Source: Gordionus sp. m RMFG-2023 (taxonomy: Eukaryota; Nematomorpha; Gordioida; Chordodea; Parachordodidae). From it: DNA of 64,000 nt. Each line of letters starts with the position of its first letter. Position 1 is the first letter of the stretch. A program made the translations under genes and the position numbers. Positions 10,579-20,469 of this stretch are shown in pieces. The stretch spans positions 53,049,561 through 53,113,560 of the forward strand of contig NC_088775.1 in the NCBI RefSeq assembly GCF_954871325.1. The letters run 5' to 3'. The notes below the pieces were generated by a model. The model did not search any database. It was not told where the DNA came from and saw only the letters and a program-made list of their open reading frames with translations.

Positions 10579-10947
10579 CTAAAAAAAAATTAAATTTAAA
10601 TCATAATCTTAATTTGATCCTTTGGTTTTATATCATCAAAAAAGGTTGTCATTGAATTCATTTCAATTAATAAAAAATTAGCGCTAAATTTAAAAGTAAC
10701 GCAAAATCAAAAATTTTGAGCTATATTCACCAAAATCTGTATTTAACGAAGCACTATTTCAAAATCTCGCGATAAACACAAAATGATTTGTGTTTTCAAA
10801 AAATCGCGGCGATTTGCTTTTGCGATTCAAATCGCGCGATCCTTAACTATGAATGCGATATGATATTTACTGCATTTTGTATTTATCGCGTCTAAATCGC
10901 AATCGCAATCGCGCCACTATGAATTCAAGTTCTTCTGATGATGATGT

Positions 10948-13262
10948 CTTCAGATTTTTTTAGAATATTTGACCAGGTCAATTGATTGACTGAATTTGGC
11001 CTGTCAATTGACCGACATGCCAACCCTGATTAATTGCATAAATTTTAAGAGTTAATACAAAAATTATATAAATGTTATAACTAAGAATTCATTTTACGAA
11101 AAAATCTTTTCTCTGAAATTTGGTTAATTCATCTAGATCAAATTTTTATCTAGAATAATCTCCTATAAATATTTAATAGGGCTACATTTAAATGTTTTTC
11201 ACCGGTGGTATCTAGTTTTTAACCTTTTTAAAGTTGAAAAAGATCTTTCATTAGTGCAGGTACGAATTGGTAAAAGCTAAAATAATTAATAATGTTTTGA
11301 TATTTTAGGCAGGTCTAAAGTGCAATTACACATGGAAAGGGCTTGCATAACATTTTTTGGTTTCAAAGAATACTCTATTCTGTCAAGATTTTTTTACCAA
11401 AATTCTATATCACAAAGTAACTATCATATGTGAGACTACTACATCAGCATAAAAGATTTTCTCCGGCAAAAGAAAATAAAAGCTTTTTAAAATAAAATTA
11501 TGAATAATAAAACTTTTCTTAAATTGAAATAAAAATTTATCAATAAGGGGAATAAAAATGTTTATTTTATAAAAATCTTCAATCGTAGATGCATCAATAT
11601 TTGAGCGATTGGATTGTCTAGAAACTACTTTAGCTTTAAAATTTCAAACCCAAACATATTAGTAATCTCCTTTACTTTCTCATATATTTCATAAAATTTT
11701 TCATCCCTATTCTCTGAATTTGTTAATATTTCAACGCTCCATTCATAACTTCTAAATCTAAATCAATTTTTTGTAACATTTTACTAAAATCACATGTATA
11801 ATTAAATCAAAAATAAACACATTGAATTGATATTAAAAATTGTGGCTTAATAATAGCATGCAAAAGATTCACAGCATATGCCGAATCTCTTTCCTTGCTT
11901 GATATATAAATTCCAGTGCTGCAAAGACAACATAATATAGTCAATAAATAGTTTCACCTACTCACGAATCTAGTTGGACAAAATCTTTTTAGTTTCTATT
12001 TTTAATTTTTAGTCAATGTCATGATACGTTTGAATAAATCCCACTTCTTGGTGTGAAATAGTTCCAACCCAAAGATATTGTTTCTAAATATGGTAAAATA
12101 TATTAGCATTATTAAAGATAATATATATTAAATATATATAATAATATTAAAAAACAAATAAATTCTAATTAAATTAAAATATGTTCACATAAACTGTTCT
12201 TGATGTCCCTTATTCCACACGCCTCAGATATAATTGAATTTAGACAATGTGAATTGAACATAGAGGGCTGTGTTGTAAAGCTCTATTATCCTTGATTGCA
12301 CACCTGTTACATGACCACTCAACGAGGGAGTCCATCATATCCTTGGCCTCTAATAGTTCAAATTTAACCGTGATGAAATAATTTATTCCCTATCGTCTCC
12401 GATTTAGTATAATGCAATGAAATAAATTTAACAAACAGTTCCTTCATTTTAAAATCTTCTGACTCCAGATCAATAAAACTAATGGCTATAGATAGTTGCT
12501 CTATATTGGCCACGTCAGAAGTTTCATCAGCAAAAACACTAAAAATGTCAACCCCCCCCATCATGCCTTACCACTAGTGTCATATTATGATATTTATTAT
12601 ATATAAATATATGCATTCTTTACCTAATCACTTACTATATAAAAAATATTAAAGTATAATAGATGAAGCAGCACTAAAAGAAAAATTAATCTTAGATGTT
12701 TTTGTGTTTTTTATTATTTTCTTAAAATAAAGTTACTTTAGAAACTAAAATATTATTCATAAAATTATCCAAAACAAAGTATTTAAGAGTGGAAGAATTT
12801 TTAAATATATTTATACTTGTTAAAAATAAGAATGTGAGCTACCTAAGATTCTAGAGTCCACTCAAGTGACTCGGAGAGAGGATTTTCCAACAGGAGGCAT
12901 TATGAATATATAGCTTGGCATGGTACACAAATTCTAGATTATTATTTTATTATATTCTTTCTAAATGGTAAATAAATATATAAACTTTGACTTAAAATTA
13001 GACTCGAGAAGTTCCAGTGCCGGCTTGATCCAACTCCTGAGTGGGCTTGAGCCTGAGCCAATTTTTACGACTCCAACTCAAGGTCTGAGCGGTAAAAACT
13101 TCACTTTTTAACAACACTAACTAAGATTTTAGTGATTTTAGTTTTTTTGCAATTTCAAAAATTTTAATTGTGTCATAATTAACATTTATTTCAAATAGGG
13201 TCTTAATTTTTTTAAATATTTTTTATTTTAAAATGTACAAAAATATCATAATACAATACTTT
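10948..13262 (-). repeat. Right arm of large inverted duplication
   Basis: Inverted counterpart of 402-1,541, about 1.25 kb longer because it keeps hAT transposase sequence (about 11,640-12,890) lost from the left arm. Within it CGGCTTGATCCAACTCC near 13,020 answers GGAGTTGGATCAAGCCG near 607, and AACAACACTAACTAAG at 13,112 marks a hAT-type terminus word in both arms. Confidence 0.75.
11100..12570 (-). pseudogene. hAT transposase remnant, DUF4371/ZMYM6-like
   Basis: Minus-strand frame 12,564-12,364 reads FSVFADETSDVANIEQLSI, the first catalytic Asp motif of DUF4371-type hAT transposases (ADETTDI..KEQL in the family). Farther along, about 12,280-12,180, pieces of the NSIISEACGIRDI region can be read, and the C-terminal dimerisation part lies at about 11,280-11,100 (FSTLKRLK equivalent, as in the left arm). 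Stops and frame changes are frequent, so it is dead. It is the most complete of the three copies of this family in the window. Confidence 0.65.
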
Positions 13263-14034
13263 TTGGAGGCCGATACGATTTGATCCGATATTCCAGATAT
13301 TAAATTGATATCGGCAGATAACCGATCCGATATCATATCTAATTTTGTATTCTGTAAAGATAACAATGGTTTTAATTTTTTATATACTTTTTATCAGTAT
13401 AACATCTATAATTTAATTATACCATAACTTATGTCATTTAAATATATTATAATGATCAGTTATAGTTTATATTCAATTCTATTGCAATTTTAAAAGTATA
13501 TAAAATATTTTTATTGTTAAATCACTTTTATATAATAAGTAACAACATTAATCTATATACATAATAAGTAATAAACAAATATATTATGAAATTTAAATAA
13601 ATATTTAAAATAATATTTAACATTAATATATCGAAGATTTATATTTAGAAATATCAAAATTTCCAATTTATCAGAAATCAGCCTGCGGTGATGGTAACTG
13701 TCAATATCACCAGCTTCACTAAAAACAGATTCTGAAGAGATTATCGCACACTTTTATAAACAGAATGCGCAAAAAATTAACAATTGGGCAGAATGTTTAT
13801 TAATTAATTATTATTAATAAAAAAATATGGATTTCGATTTTATTTATAAAAAAAAAAATTATTTTAGATATAACTTTTAAAAAAAAATTTATAACATTTT
13901 ATTTTTGATAAGGACGCCATTTGATATCAAATCGGATCGGATCGGCAAATTTTATAATATTGGCCATAACCGATATTTTATAATAGGTAAAATATCGGCC
14001 CGATCCGATAAAAAATATCGGTACATCCCTACTA
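13263..14034 (-). mobile_element. hAT deletion derivative (TAGGGATGTACCGATA terminus)
   Basis: The right end reads CGGTACATCCCTA (14,019-14,031), i.e. TAGGGATGTACCG on the other strand, a very common animal hAT terminus. Subterminal words ATCGGATCGG, CCGATATTTTA and GGCCCGATCCG occur at both ends (13,268-13,345 and 13,925-14,015). The inner part retains only a transposase C-terminus. The left end is less well preserved and no target duplication was recognised. Confidence 0.65.
13620..13760 (-). pseudogene. hAT transposase C-terminal dimerisation domain, remnant
   Basis: The minus strand reads IISSESVFSEAGDIDSYHHR followed by RLISDKLEILIFLNIN, matching the family pattern SERVFSAAG....R..L....LE.L.FL. 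It is the only part of the transposase left in the 13.3-14.0 kb element, so the element could move only with enzyme supplied from elsewhere. Confidence 0.65.
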
Positions 14035-14282
14035 ATAAATAGATGATTTATTTGAGCAAAAATAATAAAGTTTTAATGTCAAAAGTTTATTTATATTTTT
14101 AGCCAATTTGCGAAAATCATATAGTTTTATTTAAGTAACAAATTTTTCATTTACGAATTATAATTAAAAAAATATATATAAAAAATCTAATGATATATAA
14201 AAAATGAATTAAAAAATATGAATGTATAAATGAGAAATGGGATTAAAAAAAATTATAAAATGTTTAAAAAAAAGGGTACAAA

Positions 14283-17075
14283 TCACCCTAGAGAAGAGTG
14301 AATGCTTAAAAAATTAGACCGGCAGATTTCCAGGGAAATCTGCTGACGAAGGTAAAATCCTTCATTGGGGTCCCCTAAGATCTGCCTCATTTTTTTTCCT
14401 ATAGTTTTGATGAAATTGAGAGCATCACTTCCAAACATGCCTAGGGTATTGGTAACGATAGGGATAAACAAGATATTAATGAGGCAAGCATATTTTTTTT
14501 AGGATTTCGGCCTTTTCGATGGCAGAAAATGTGAGGTTGGACTTGGCGGCAAAATCAACACAGGTATAGTCCCAGGCTAGGGGAAGACCATTAGTCCAGG
14601 GAATGAGAGATATGCCATCAGGGCGTATGGCGTTTTCGTTTGAGAGGCCCACTGGTTCGAGGGTGGATAAGATATTAACTTTTTTAAGAGCAGCTAGAAG
14701 GATGTTGTTAATAGATTTATGGCGCGGTTGTCGTCCATGGGAGAACTTGCAGTGCATGGGATGGTAAGCTTTCGAATCGATGGGATGGCCACAGTCGATG
14801 CAAATGGAGGGAACCACGGCATTACAGCCAAGGCGGAGGACCATGGAAATGCATAGCTGTTCTCCAGACAAGAGGAGGTCAAGGTTTGAACTGAGGATGG
14901 CTTCAAGCCATTCGTAACCAGAGCTTGCATATAATATTAAATTATTGGGATTGTCCTCAAAGGGCCTGTTCGAAATAAGGTATTCAACGGAACGGGCGAT
15001 CAGAGGAGCATCCCAATCTTTCTGAATGCTGGAAGCCGGACGACAAAGGGTGGGTGAGCAGTTGCTGTCCCAGATGGTGAAGGCCTGTAAGAAGTCAGTG
15101 TCTGAAGGAGTGGATCCATTGTTGATGATAGATTGTGCAGCAAGACAAGATGAGATAAAGGATGAGAGGGGAAGTTGTATCGGGGATCGGATACCAACCA
15201 GACTTGTTGGGAAGAGTGGCTTGAAGCCAAAATGAATTGGAAAATTTAAGGTTTAATATGTTTTCAAGAAGAACCTTAATTTGGGTTTCATGAGAAACTA
15301 GCAAGTCACGACATTTAAAGATCGGAGAGGATCTCAAAGCGTAAAGGATTTTAGGTATGTTGAAATAATATTTTATTAAAAAAAAAGATTGATGGGCTGG
15401 GAGGTAATTAAATAATGTATTTAATTTGGATAATTGTTGAAGGATTTGTTTAAAAATGTCTAGATGGCTTTTTCACCTTCCATAGGTGATCCAAGATGAG
15501 TCATCTCGTCTATGTTGTTGACTTGATATGCCATGTCTGTGGGGATATAAGTGGGATTTAGGAAACAAATCTCACATTTGGGGAGGTTAAAAGATAGTCC
15601 AGTTATATGAGAAAGATTCTCAATGATGAGAGGAATGGACATGATTGAGGAGAGGTTGCCCGAGACAATGCCGTCATCAAGATACCAGGAATTTAAAGTA
15701 AGGTTAGATATTTAGAATGAATTTCCTGGATAATCTTGTGGATCCCGATGCAAAAGCTGGACCTAAGAGGTCACCTAGCTGAATTCCCTCCTGAGATACG
15801 ATTATGTTATTATTGTATTTAAAAAAAGAATGACTCGAATAGCTGTGGAGGATGTATGTAGAGTATTCGGGGTATTGGTTGCAAAATAGAGGAACGAAGT
15901 GTTGGCGTTTTATAGTATTAAATGCATTGTTGAAATCCAGTTTAAGGACCACGTTATCAGGTATACAGCGTTAGCTATAGTTAAACGAGCAAGGTGAGCG
16001 GAAATTTCAGAGCCTCCAGGAACACCAAATCCAAGTTGAAGTGGCGACAAGAATGAAGAAGGATTCCTTTATTCGTGAAGCGATGATCTTAGAAACAATC
16101 CTTCGGAAGAACGACCCGACAGCTATTGGGCGAACTCCATCCTCTTTTTGAGAGCTATAAGGCGGGCACCAAAGAAAATAGGAATGATAGGTGATGGGAG
16201 GGGTCCATTAAGAAATATATTTAGTAACCTGGTAAGGTTCTGTAAAAGAGCTCTATAAGAAATGTTGGGTTTTAAAATGTCATGTATGAAGATAGCACGT
16301 ATGCCATCAAGACCTCCAGAAGAGTCTCTTTTAATAGATCTAACGGCTTTGATTGTCTCATAAATACTGATTTCGGGGGCTATATGATCGATTTGACTTG
16401 AGAAGGCAAATTCTGAATCACTTATAGGTTGTTTTAGAAGCAGAGCTTCTAAGGTAGACTTATTGTTAGGAGCTTAGGAGTCTTCAGAGATCATAGCCCG
16501 GAAGGCTGAGTTTATATTAAGGCTGTTTATTTTGTTTGAAACTATTTTAGCTCTATGGGCAATGGAAAGTGGATTGAAAGGAAGGGTACGAGGTGTAGTG
16601 GTTTGTTTGGAATCCGGGTTGAATAGGGATATTGATGATTTAATATGTTTGGATAATGGATATTTTTATTATCAGGGATTTTAAGGGTGAGATTGGTAAA
16701 ACATAGTAAGTTTTTCCAATTGGAAAGGTTTCCCGGATTGTTTACTGTCAATAGGATTAACTTGTTGAAGGAGTCTGCAAAAGAATTGCGAGCACCCCGT
16801 GGTATGCGAGATATGGTAGGAAAGTTGGGTAGAAATAAAAAATCATTGGCTCATGATTGTATGTTGGGAGTTTGTTGACTGGGAGACAAATCAGTAGCAC
16901 CAATAGGAGAGGGAGGACAAGCTAGATTTAATAGACTGAATGGAGGAGGATCTGTGGGCATTATACTTGGTAGACCTGAACCTCGACATCTGGAGGATGG
17001 GGGACCATGGATTTGAAACTTTCTGGCTTTGGTAATATTTGTAGATTTATTGCATAAGGGGCATATTTCATGCAT
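14283..17075 (-). mobile_element. Non-LTR retrotransposon with restriction-like endonuclease, decayed copy 1
   Basis: Read on the minus strand the order is: an N-terminal zinc-finger start (CPLCNKSTN at about 17,060), a proline/serine-rich linker, the RT palm and fingers (IKAVRSIKRDSSGGLDGIR near 16,330; LLNIFLNGPLPSPIIPIFFG near 16,200; LKLDFNNAF near 15,940; SQEGIQLGDLLGPAFAS near 15,780; YLDDGIVSG near 15,680), the thumb (ILNLKF...WLQATLPNKSG near 15,250), and a C-terminal Cys/His cluster plus RPDGISLIPW...LAWDYTCVD (about 14,650-14,560). This last part is the PD-(D/E)XK-type endonuclease of the R2/NeSL/CRE-like supergroup. These proteins nick target DNA and prime reverse transcription there. 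The copy has several frame breaks and stops, for example within the RT between 16,140 and 15,950, so it is dead, but all domains remain. Confidence 0.85.
14476..14871 (-). CDS. Restriction-like endonuclease domain of non-LTR element (fragment frame)
   Basis: This 131-codon open frame is the best preserved part of the element. It contains CIDCGHPIDSKAYHPMHCKF, a CCHC-like zinc cluster, then GRQPRHKSINNI (the RH motif), EPVGLSNENAIRPDGISLIP and WDYTCVD, the acidic PD...D catalytic pattern. The same segment is known from a family of invertebrate retroelements that end with it. It is followed at 14,471-14,283 by the last residues in another frame. The start Met is only the first ATG of the open stretch, not a true start. 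Confidence 0.7.
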   Translation of the reverse strand: MSGEQLCISMVLRLGCNAVVPSICIDCGHPIDSKAYHPMHCKFSHGRQPRHKSINNILLAALKKVNILSTLEPVGLSNENAIRPDGISLIPWTNGLPLAWDYTCVDFAAKSNLTFSAIEKAEILKKICLPH

Positions 17076-17700
17076 TTAAATTTTTATTTACCAACACTCT
17101 AATTAATACATAGATTGCAGGGTGATCAAAATGATAGATAAAATTTAACATATATTTAAAAATTTAGAATGATAATTTATGCTGGATGTGTAATGTAGGA
17201 AAGGTGTCAAAGGTAGACATATATATGTATAAATTAAGTAAGATTAGGACAGGGTAATCCATATTAAAAATTGCATTAGGAATCTGTGAAATAGTAGAGT
17301 AATTAGGGTCTAGTTATTTTAAGAGTATCATATACATTAGGATTTATAAATCATTATCAAATTTTTTTTTATAAACAAAATAACTTAAAAAATCATATAA
17401 GAATGATAATGTATATCTGTAGGTATAATTATGTTGACCTATTATGAAATGCAGTGGGTAGTATATGTCTGTGTTTGAAATCCATTTACAATTGATGGAG
17501 GACCATGAATTAGAAACATCATTGATTTGGTTATGTTTGATGATTTATTGCATATGAGACAATCATGCATTTAAAATTTTTATATGTTAACCCTCTTATT
17601 AATACATAAGAGTATTCAAAATAGGAGATAAGATTTGACATATATTTAGAATTTAGAATGATAACATGTTGGATATATATTGAAGGTGTATGATGTAGGC
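16990..17700 (-). repeat. Two direct copies (~200 bp) in the 5' part of non-LTR copy 1
   Basis: 16,990-17,190 and 17,480-17,700 share GATTTATTGCATA, CATGCATTTAAA, TTAATACATA and TTTAGAATGATAA words in the same order, about 500 bp apart. They cover the start of the zinc-finger coding part and the sequence before it. Repeated 5' units are known in several LINE families where they carry promoters; that role is inference here. 17,190-17,480 and 17,700-17,880 hold nothing else recognisable. Confidence 0.55.
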
Positions 17701-18037
17701 AGAGTAAATTATAATAAAAACTGCTTTAGAAGACACGAGAATGGCAGCTCATAAACAATAGGCGTAATTATGTTAACCAGTTATGGTGAGCAGTTGAAAA
17801 TATATGGCTGTAAAACAATCTATTAGATAAGTAGTAAAAATGATTTGGAGGTATTTGCCAATTAATTTTTAAAAAAAATTTTCGTTTATGGATAGATGAT
17901 TTAATAAAAATAAAAAAAATTTGCGAAAACATATTATATCGTTACACCCACATTCCTTATCCTCAGAAACTGTTAAAGTACCAGATACATTGTATGGTTC
18001 GAGGAAATTATCCGCTGATGAAAATCTTTATTGAAAC

Positions 18038-18588
18038 TGTTGTGTTTTAACTAGTTTATAATAGTTATTATGTCTTTGTTTTAGTGATATGTTTTTATTT
18101 TACCATTTATATTTTTGTTTTCTTTGTTCAATGTGATGTGTTTTTCTCATTATCATGTATATCCTTTTTTTCTTTGTTCACGTATACCAAGCTTGTTTTG
18201 ATTTCATCCTCAAAACTGGTTCTAGCCAGTTTTCGAGATGGCCCTGGATTATTAACATTCTTTTTTTTTATTATTTAATTTATCTATATAAAGACCACGA
18301 AAAATGAAATTCAGGATCGTGATTTTTTTTTATGAATGATTTTATTATTTTCTTTTTTTTAACTATTAAAATAAATTCGTTTTACCTTAATTCGGTTTTA
18401 TTTACTTTTGATTAACTTTAAAATAAATTCGAGTTACCTTTATTACACTATGTTGTCCGCGTAATCCCATGACATAATCGATACCCAAACCCGGCCCCCC
18501 TGGATCCCATTATCGACCATCCCGGACCCCCGATTACGGACTGTGTTTTCCCCTCTCTGACGGTGGGACCCTTGGTCAAAATCCAACA
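18038..18588 (+). repeat. 5' LTR of the non-autonomous LTR element
   Basis: 551 bp, TG...CA ends. It contains CTATATAAAG at about 18,283, a plausible TATA box for the element's transcript, and two near-copies of TTTGTTCA-type words upstream. Confidence 0.9.
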
Positions 18589-18657
18589 CTGGCGCCCAAC
18601 GTACATTCGATATCCTACGATCAAGAGGAAGCCACCGACCAATATCTCGAACGATTT

Positions 18658-19188
18658 ATGCTCATCAACCGTAACCAAACGGATGAAAATCTTTTAGCAT
18701 TATTCTTATCTTCTGGTCGCTATTTGTATACAAAAATATTAGTCTATGCTCCAAAATCTATGACGGAGCTATCAATGCAAGATATCAAGGTTATTCTAAG
18801 TCGAGATATCCGACCCCGTCGGTATCACAAAAGCCCTGAAACAGATGCAACCCGAGAAGATTCCGTCTCCATATTCATCATAGATCCATACATAATAGAG
18901 TCCAAAACACCATCCTACCAACTGCAACACCGAATCATGCCAACAATCACCAACCTGCCCCGAGCCGTGGACCCTGTCAAAATGATTAACCCCCGAACCC
19001 CACTTTTCTTTACAATAGGATTCCGCGAATCCATCACTAAGGTTGGGAAAGAACTCTCAAATCCCCCCACCCAAAGAGCAAACCGTAGCTGCTCCAATCA
19101 AGCAAACCAACAATTTATAGGGAGGAACCCGCAAACCCGTCAGAAACCCCTCTTGGGTGTAGCAGATTTTAAGCGGGGAGGAGCATAA
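18658..19188 (+). CDS. Gag-like protein of the non-autonomous LTR element
   Basis: This 176-codon frame lies 70 bp after the 5' LTR. The frame is open upstream of the Met with a QYLERF-like start, and continues LINRNQTDENLLALFLSSGR and PKSMTELSMQDIKVILSRD. This is the pattern of the N-terminal capsid region of gypsy Gag proteins (YLERFE...KRALFLSSC...P..L....I...L). The second half is Arg/Pro/Asn-rich and lacks zinc knuckles. It is shorter than the 300-plus residues of a full Gag, in keeping with an internally reduced element. Whether it is translated is unknown. Confidence 0.6.
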   Translation: MLINRNQTDENLLALFLSSGRYLYTKILVYAPKSMTELSMQDIKVILSRDIRPRRYHKSPETDATREDSVSIFIIDPYIIESKTPSYQLQHRIMPTITNLPRAVDPVKMINPRTPLFFTIGFRESITKVGKELSNPPTQRANRSCSNQANQQFIGRNPQTRQKPLLGVADFKRGGA

Positions 19189-19296
19189 TCTCACGAAACA
19201 CCGTTTTTTTTATCGCACACTAAACCTTATTTCTTTATATATCTATAAATACATTACCTTTTTATACCCCCCCCCCCCCCCCAGAGTATTTTTTTG

Positions 19297-19860
19297 TAGG
19301 ATTAATCCGCCCTGACAACGCAGTGCGGCTATGCCATTTATTTTGTTAGATGTTTTTACGTGTCTAAGTAAATAGACTTAGGATTAAAAATCACCCTGAC
19401 CCAGCGGTACGGCGCATGCCGTTATTATTATTATTTTTATGGTTATTGATTATGCGCTAATTTAAACTAACTTAGGATTATAATCCGCCCTGACAACGCG
19501 GTGCGGCTATGCCGTTTATTTTGTTAGATGTTTTTACGTGTCTAAGTAAATAGACTTAGGATTAAAAACTGCCTTGACCCAGAAGTACGGCGCATGCCGT
19601 TATTTTTTTTTTTAAGGTTATTGATTATGTGTTAATTTAAATTAACGTAGGATTAAAATCCGCCCTGACAACGCGGTGCGGCTATGTCGTTTATTTTGAT
19701 AGATTATGTGCCTAAGGTAATGAACTTAGGACTGAAATACGCTCTAATCCAGCAGTTCGGCGTATGCCGTTATATTTTTTTTGGGGGGTTATAAAATAAA
19801 TTTTTAATTAGGCCTGCCATCTGTCCTGATCCAAAAAGTGCGGCGGTAGTAGAAGTTAAG
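19297..19860 (+). repeat. Tandem repeats (about 180 bp, each of two ~90-bp halves) inside the LTR element
   Basis: Three units, each made of two related halves of the form TTAGGATTAAAA-CCGCCCTGAC-CGCGGTGCGGC-TGCCGTTATT. The CCGCCCTGAC and GTGCGGC words start each half (19,307, 19,400, 19,487, 19,573, 19,661, 19,749 approximately), and a seventh partial half sits at about 19,820-19,850. GC-rich words alternate with T-rich spacers, and the halves could fold as hairpins. The array ends just before the polypurine tract. An 18-base C run lies just before it at about 19,267. Confidence 0.8.
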
Positions 19861-19870
19861 CGGGGAGGAG

Positions 19871-20422
19871 TGTTGTGTTTTAACTAGTTTATAATAGTTA
19901 TTATGTTTTGTTCTAATGATATGTTTTTATTTTACCATTTATATTTTTGTTTTCTTTGTTCAATTAGAAGTGATGTGTTTTTCTCATTATCATGTATATC
20001 TTTTTTTTCTTTGTTCACGTATACCAAGCTTGTTTCGATTTCATCCTCAAAACTGGTTCTAGTCAGTTTTCGAGATGGCCCTGGATTATTAACATTCTTT
20101 TTTTTATTATTTAATTTATCTATATAAAGACCACGAAAAATAAAATTCAGGATCGTGATTTTTTTTATGAATGATTTTATTATTTTCTTTTTTTAACTAT
20201 TAAAATAAATTCGTTTTACCTTAATTCGGTTGTATTTACTTTTGATTAACTTTAAAATAAATTTGAGTTACCTTTATTACACTACGTTGTCCGCGTGATC
20301 CCATGACATAATCGATACCCAAACCCGGCCCCCTGGATCCTATTATCGACCATCCCGGACCCCCGATTACGGACTGTGTTTTCCCCTCTCTGACGGTGGG
20401 ACCCGTCGGTCAAAATCCAACA
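19871..20422 (+). repeat. 3' LTR of the non-autonomous LTR element
   Basis: 552 bp; differs from the 5' LTR by scattered substitutions and a few short indels, mostly in T runs. Confidence 0.9.
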
Positions 20423-20469
20423 GAAACAAATTAGTACTTAGATATTTGATAAAAAATAATATTGCGTTT

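Larger units (their letters stand above)
8612..10919. mobile_element. hAT-like 2.3-kb element with 8-bp TSD carrying a MADF gene
   Basis: The palindromic octamer TGAATTCA flanks the element exactly (8,604-8,611 and 10,920-10,927). The ends are TAGTGAAGAGCGATTG and CAATCGCAATCGCGCCACTA, an imperfect inverted repeat starting TAGTG. Both subterminal regions are rich in GCGATT/ATCGCG words (8,620-8,690 and 10,790-10,915) in an otherwise AT-rich body. No transposase of any known superfamily was recognised inside; the only gene is a spliced MADF-domain gene on the minus strand. The TAGTG ends and 8-bp duplication point to hAT, though P- or Merlin-type machinery also gives 8 bp. The element lies inside the right copy of the inverted duplication. 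Confidence 0.8.
18038..20422 (+). mobile_element. Non-autonomous gypsy-like LTR element, young
   Basis: Complete at both ends: LTRs 18,038-18,588 and 19,871-20,422 (TGTTG...CAACA, differing at roughly 20 positions, about 96% alike by eye), a tRNA-Lys-type primer binding site TGGCGCCCAACGT starting two bases after the first LTR, a polypurine tract AAGCGGGGAGGAG directly before the second, and a perfect 5-bp target duplication GAAAC (18,033-18,037 and 20,423-20,427). The 1.28-kb interior holds one gag-like frame and a set of tandem repeats but no protease, RT or integrase. It therefore depends on another element. Its low LTR divergence makes it one of the youngest insertions here. Confidence 0.93.

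Noticed and set aside
19267-19282. Long C runs here and at about 29,167 and 56,227 as possible regulatory quadruplex/i-motif sites
   Set aside because: Simple homopolymer runs without neighbours or symmetry; no support for a function.
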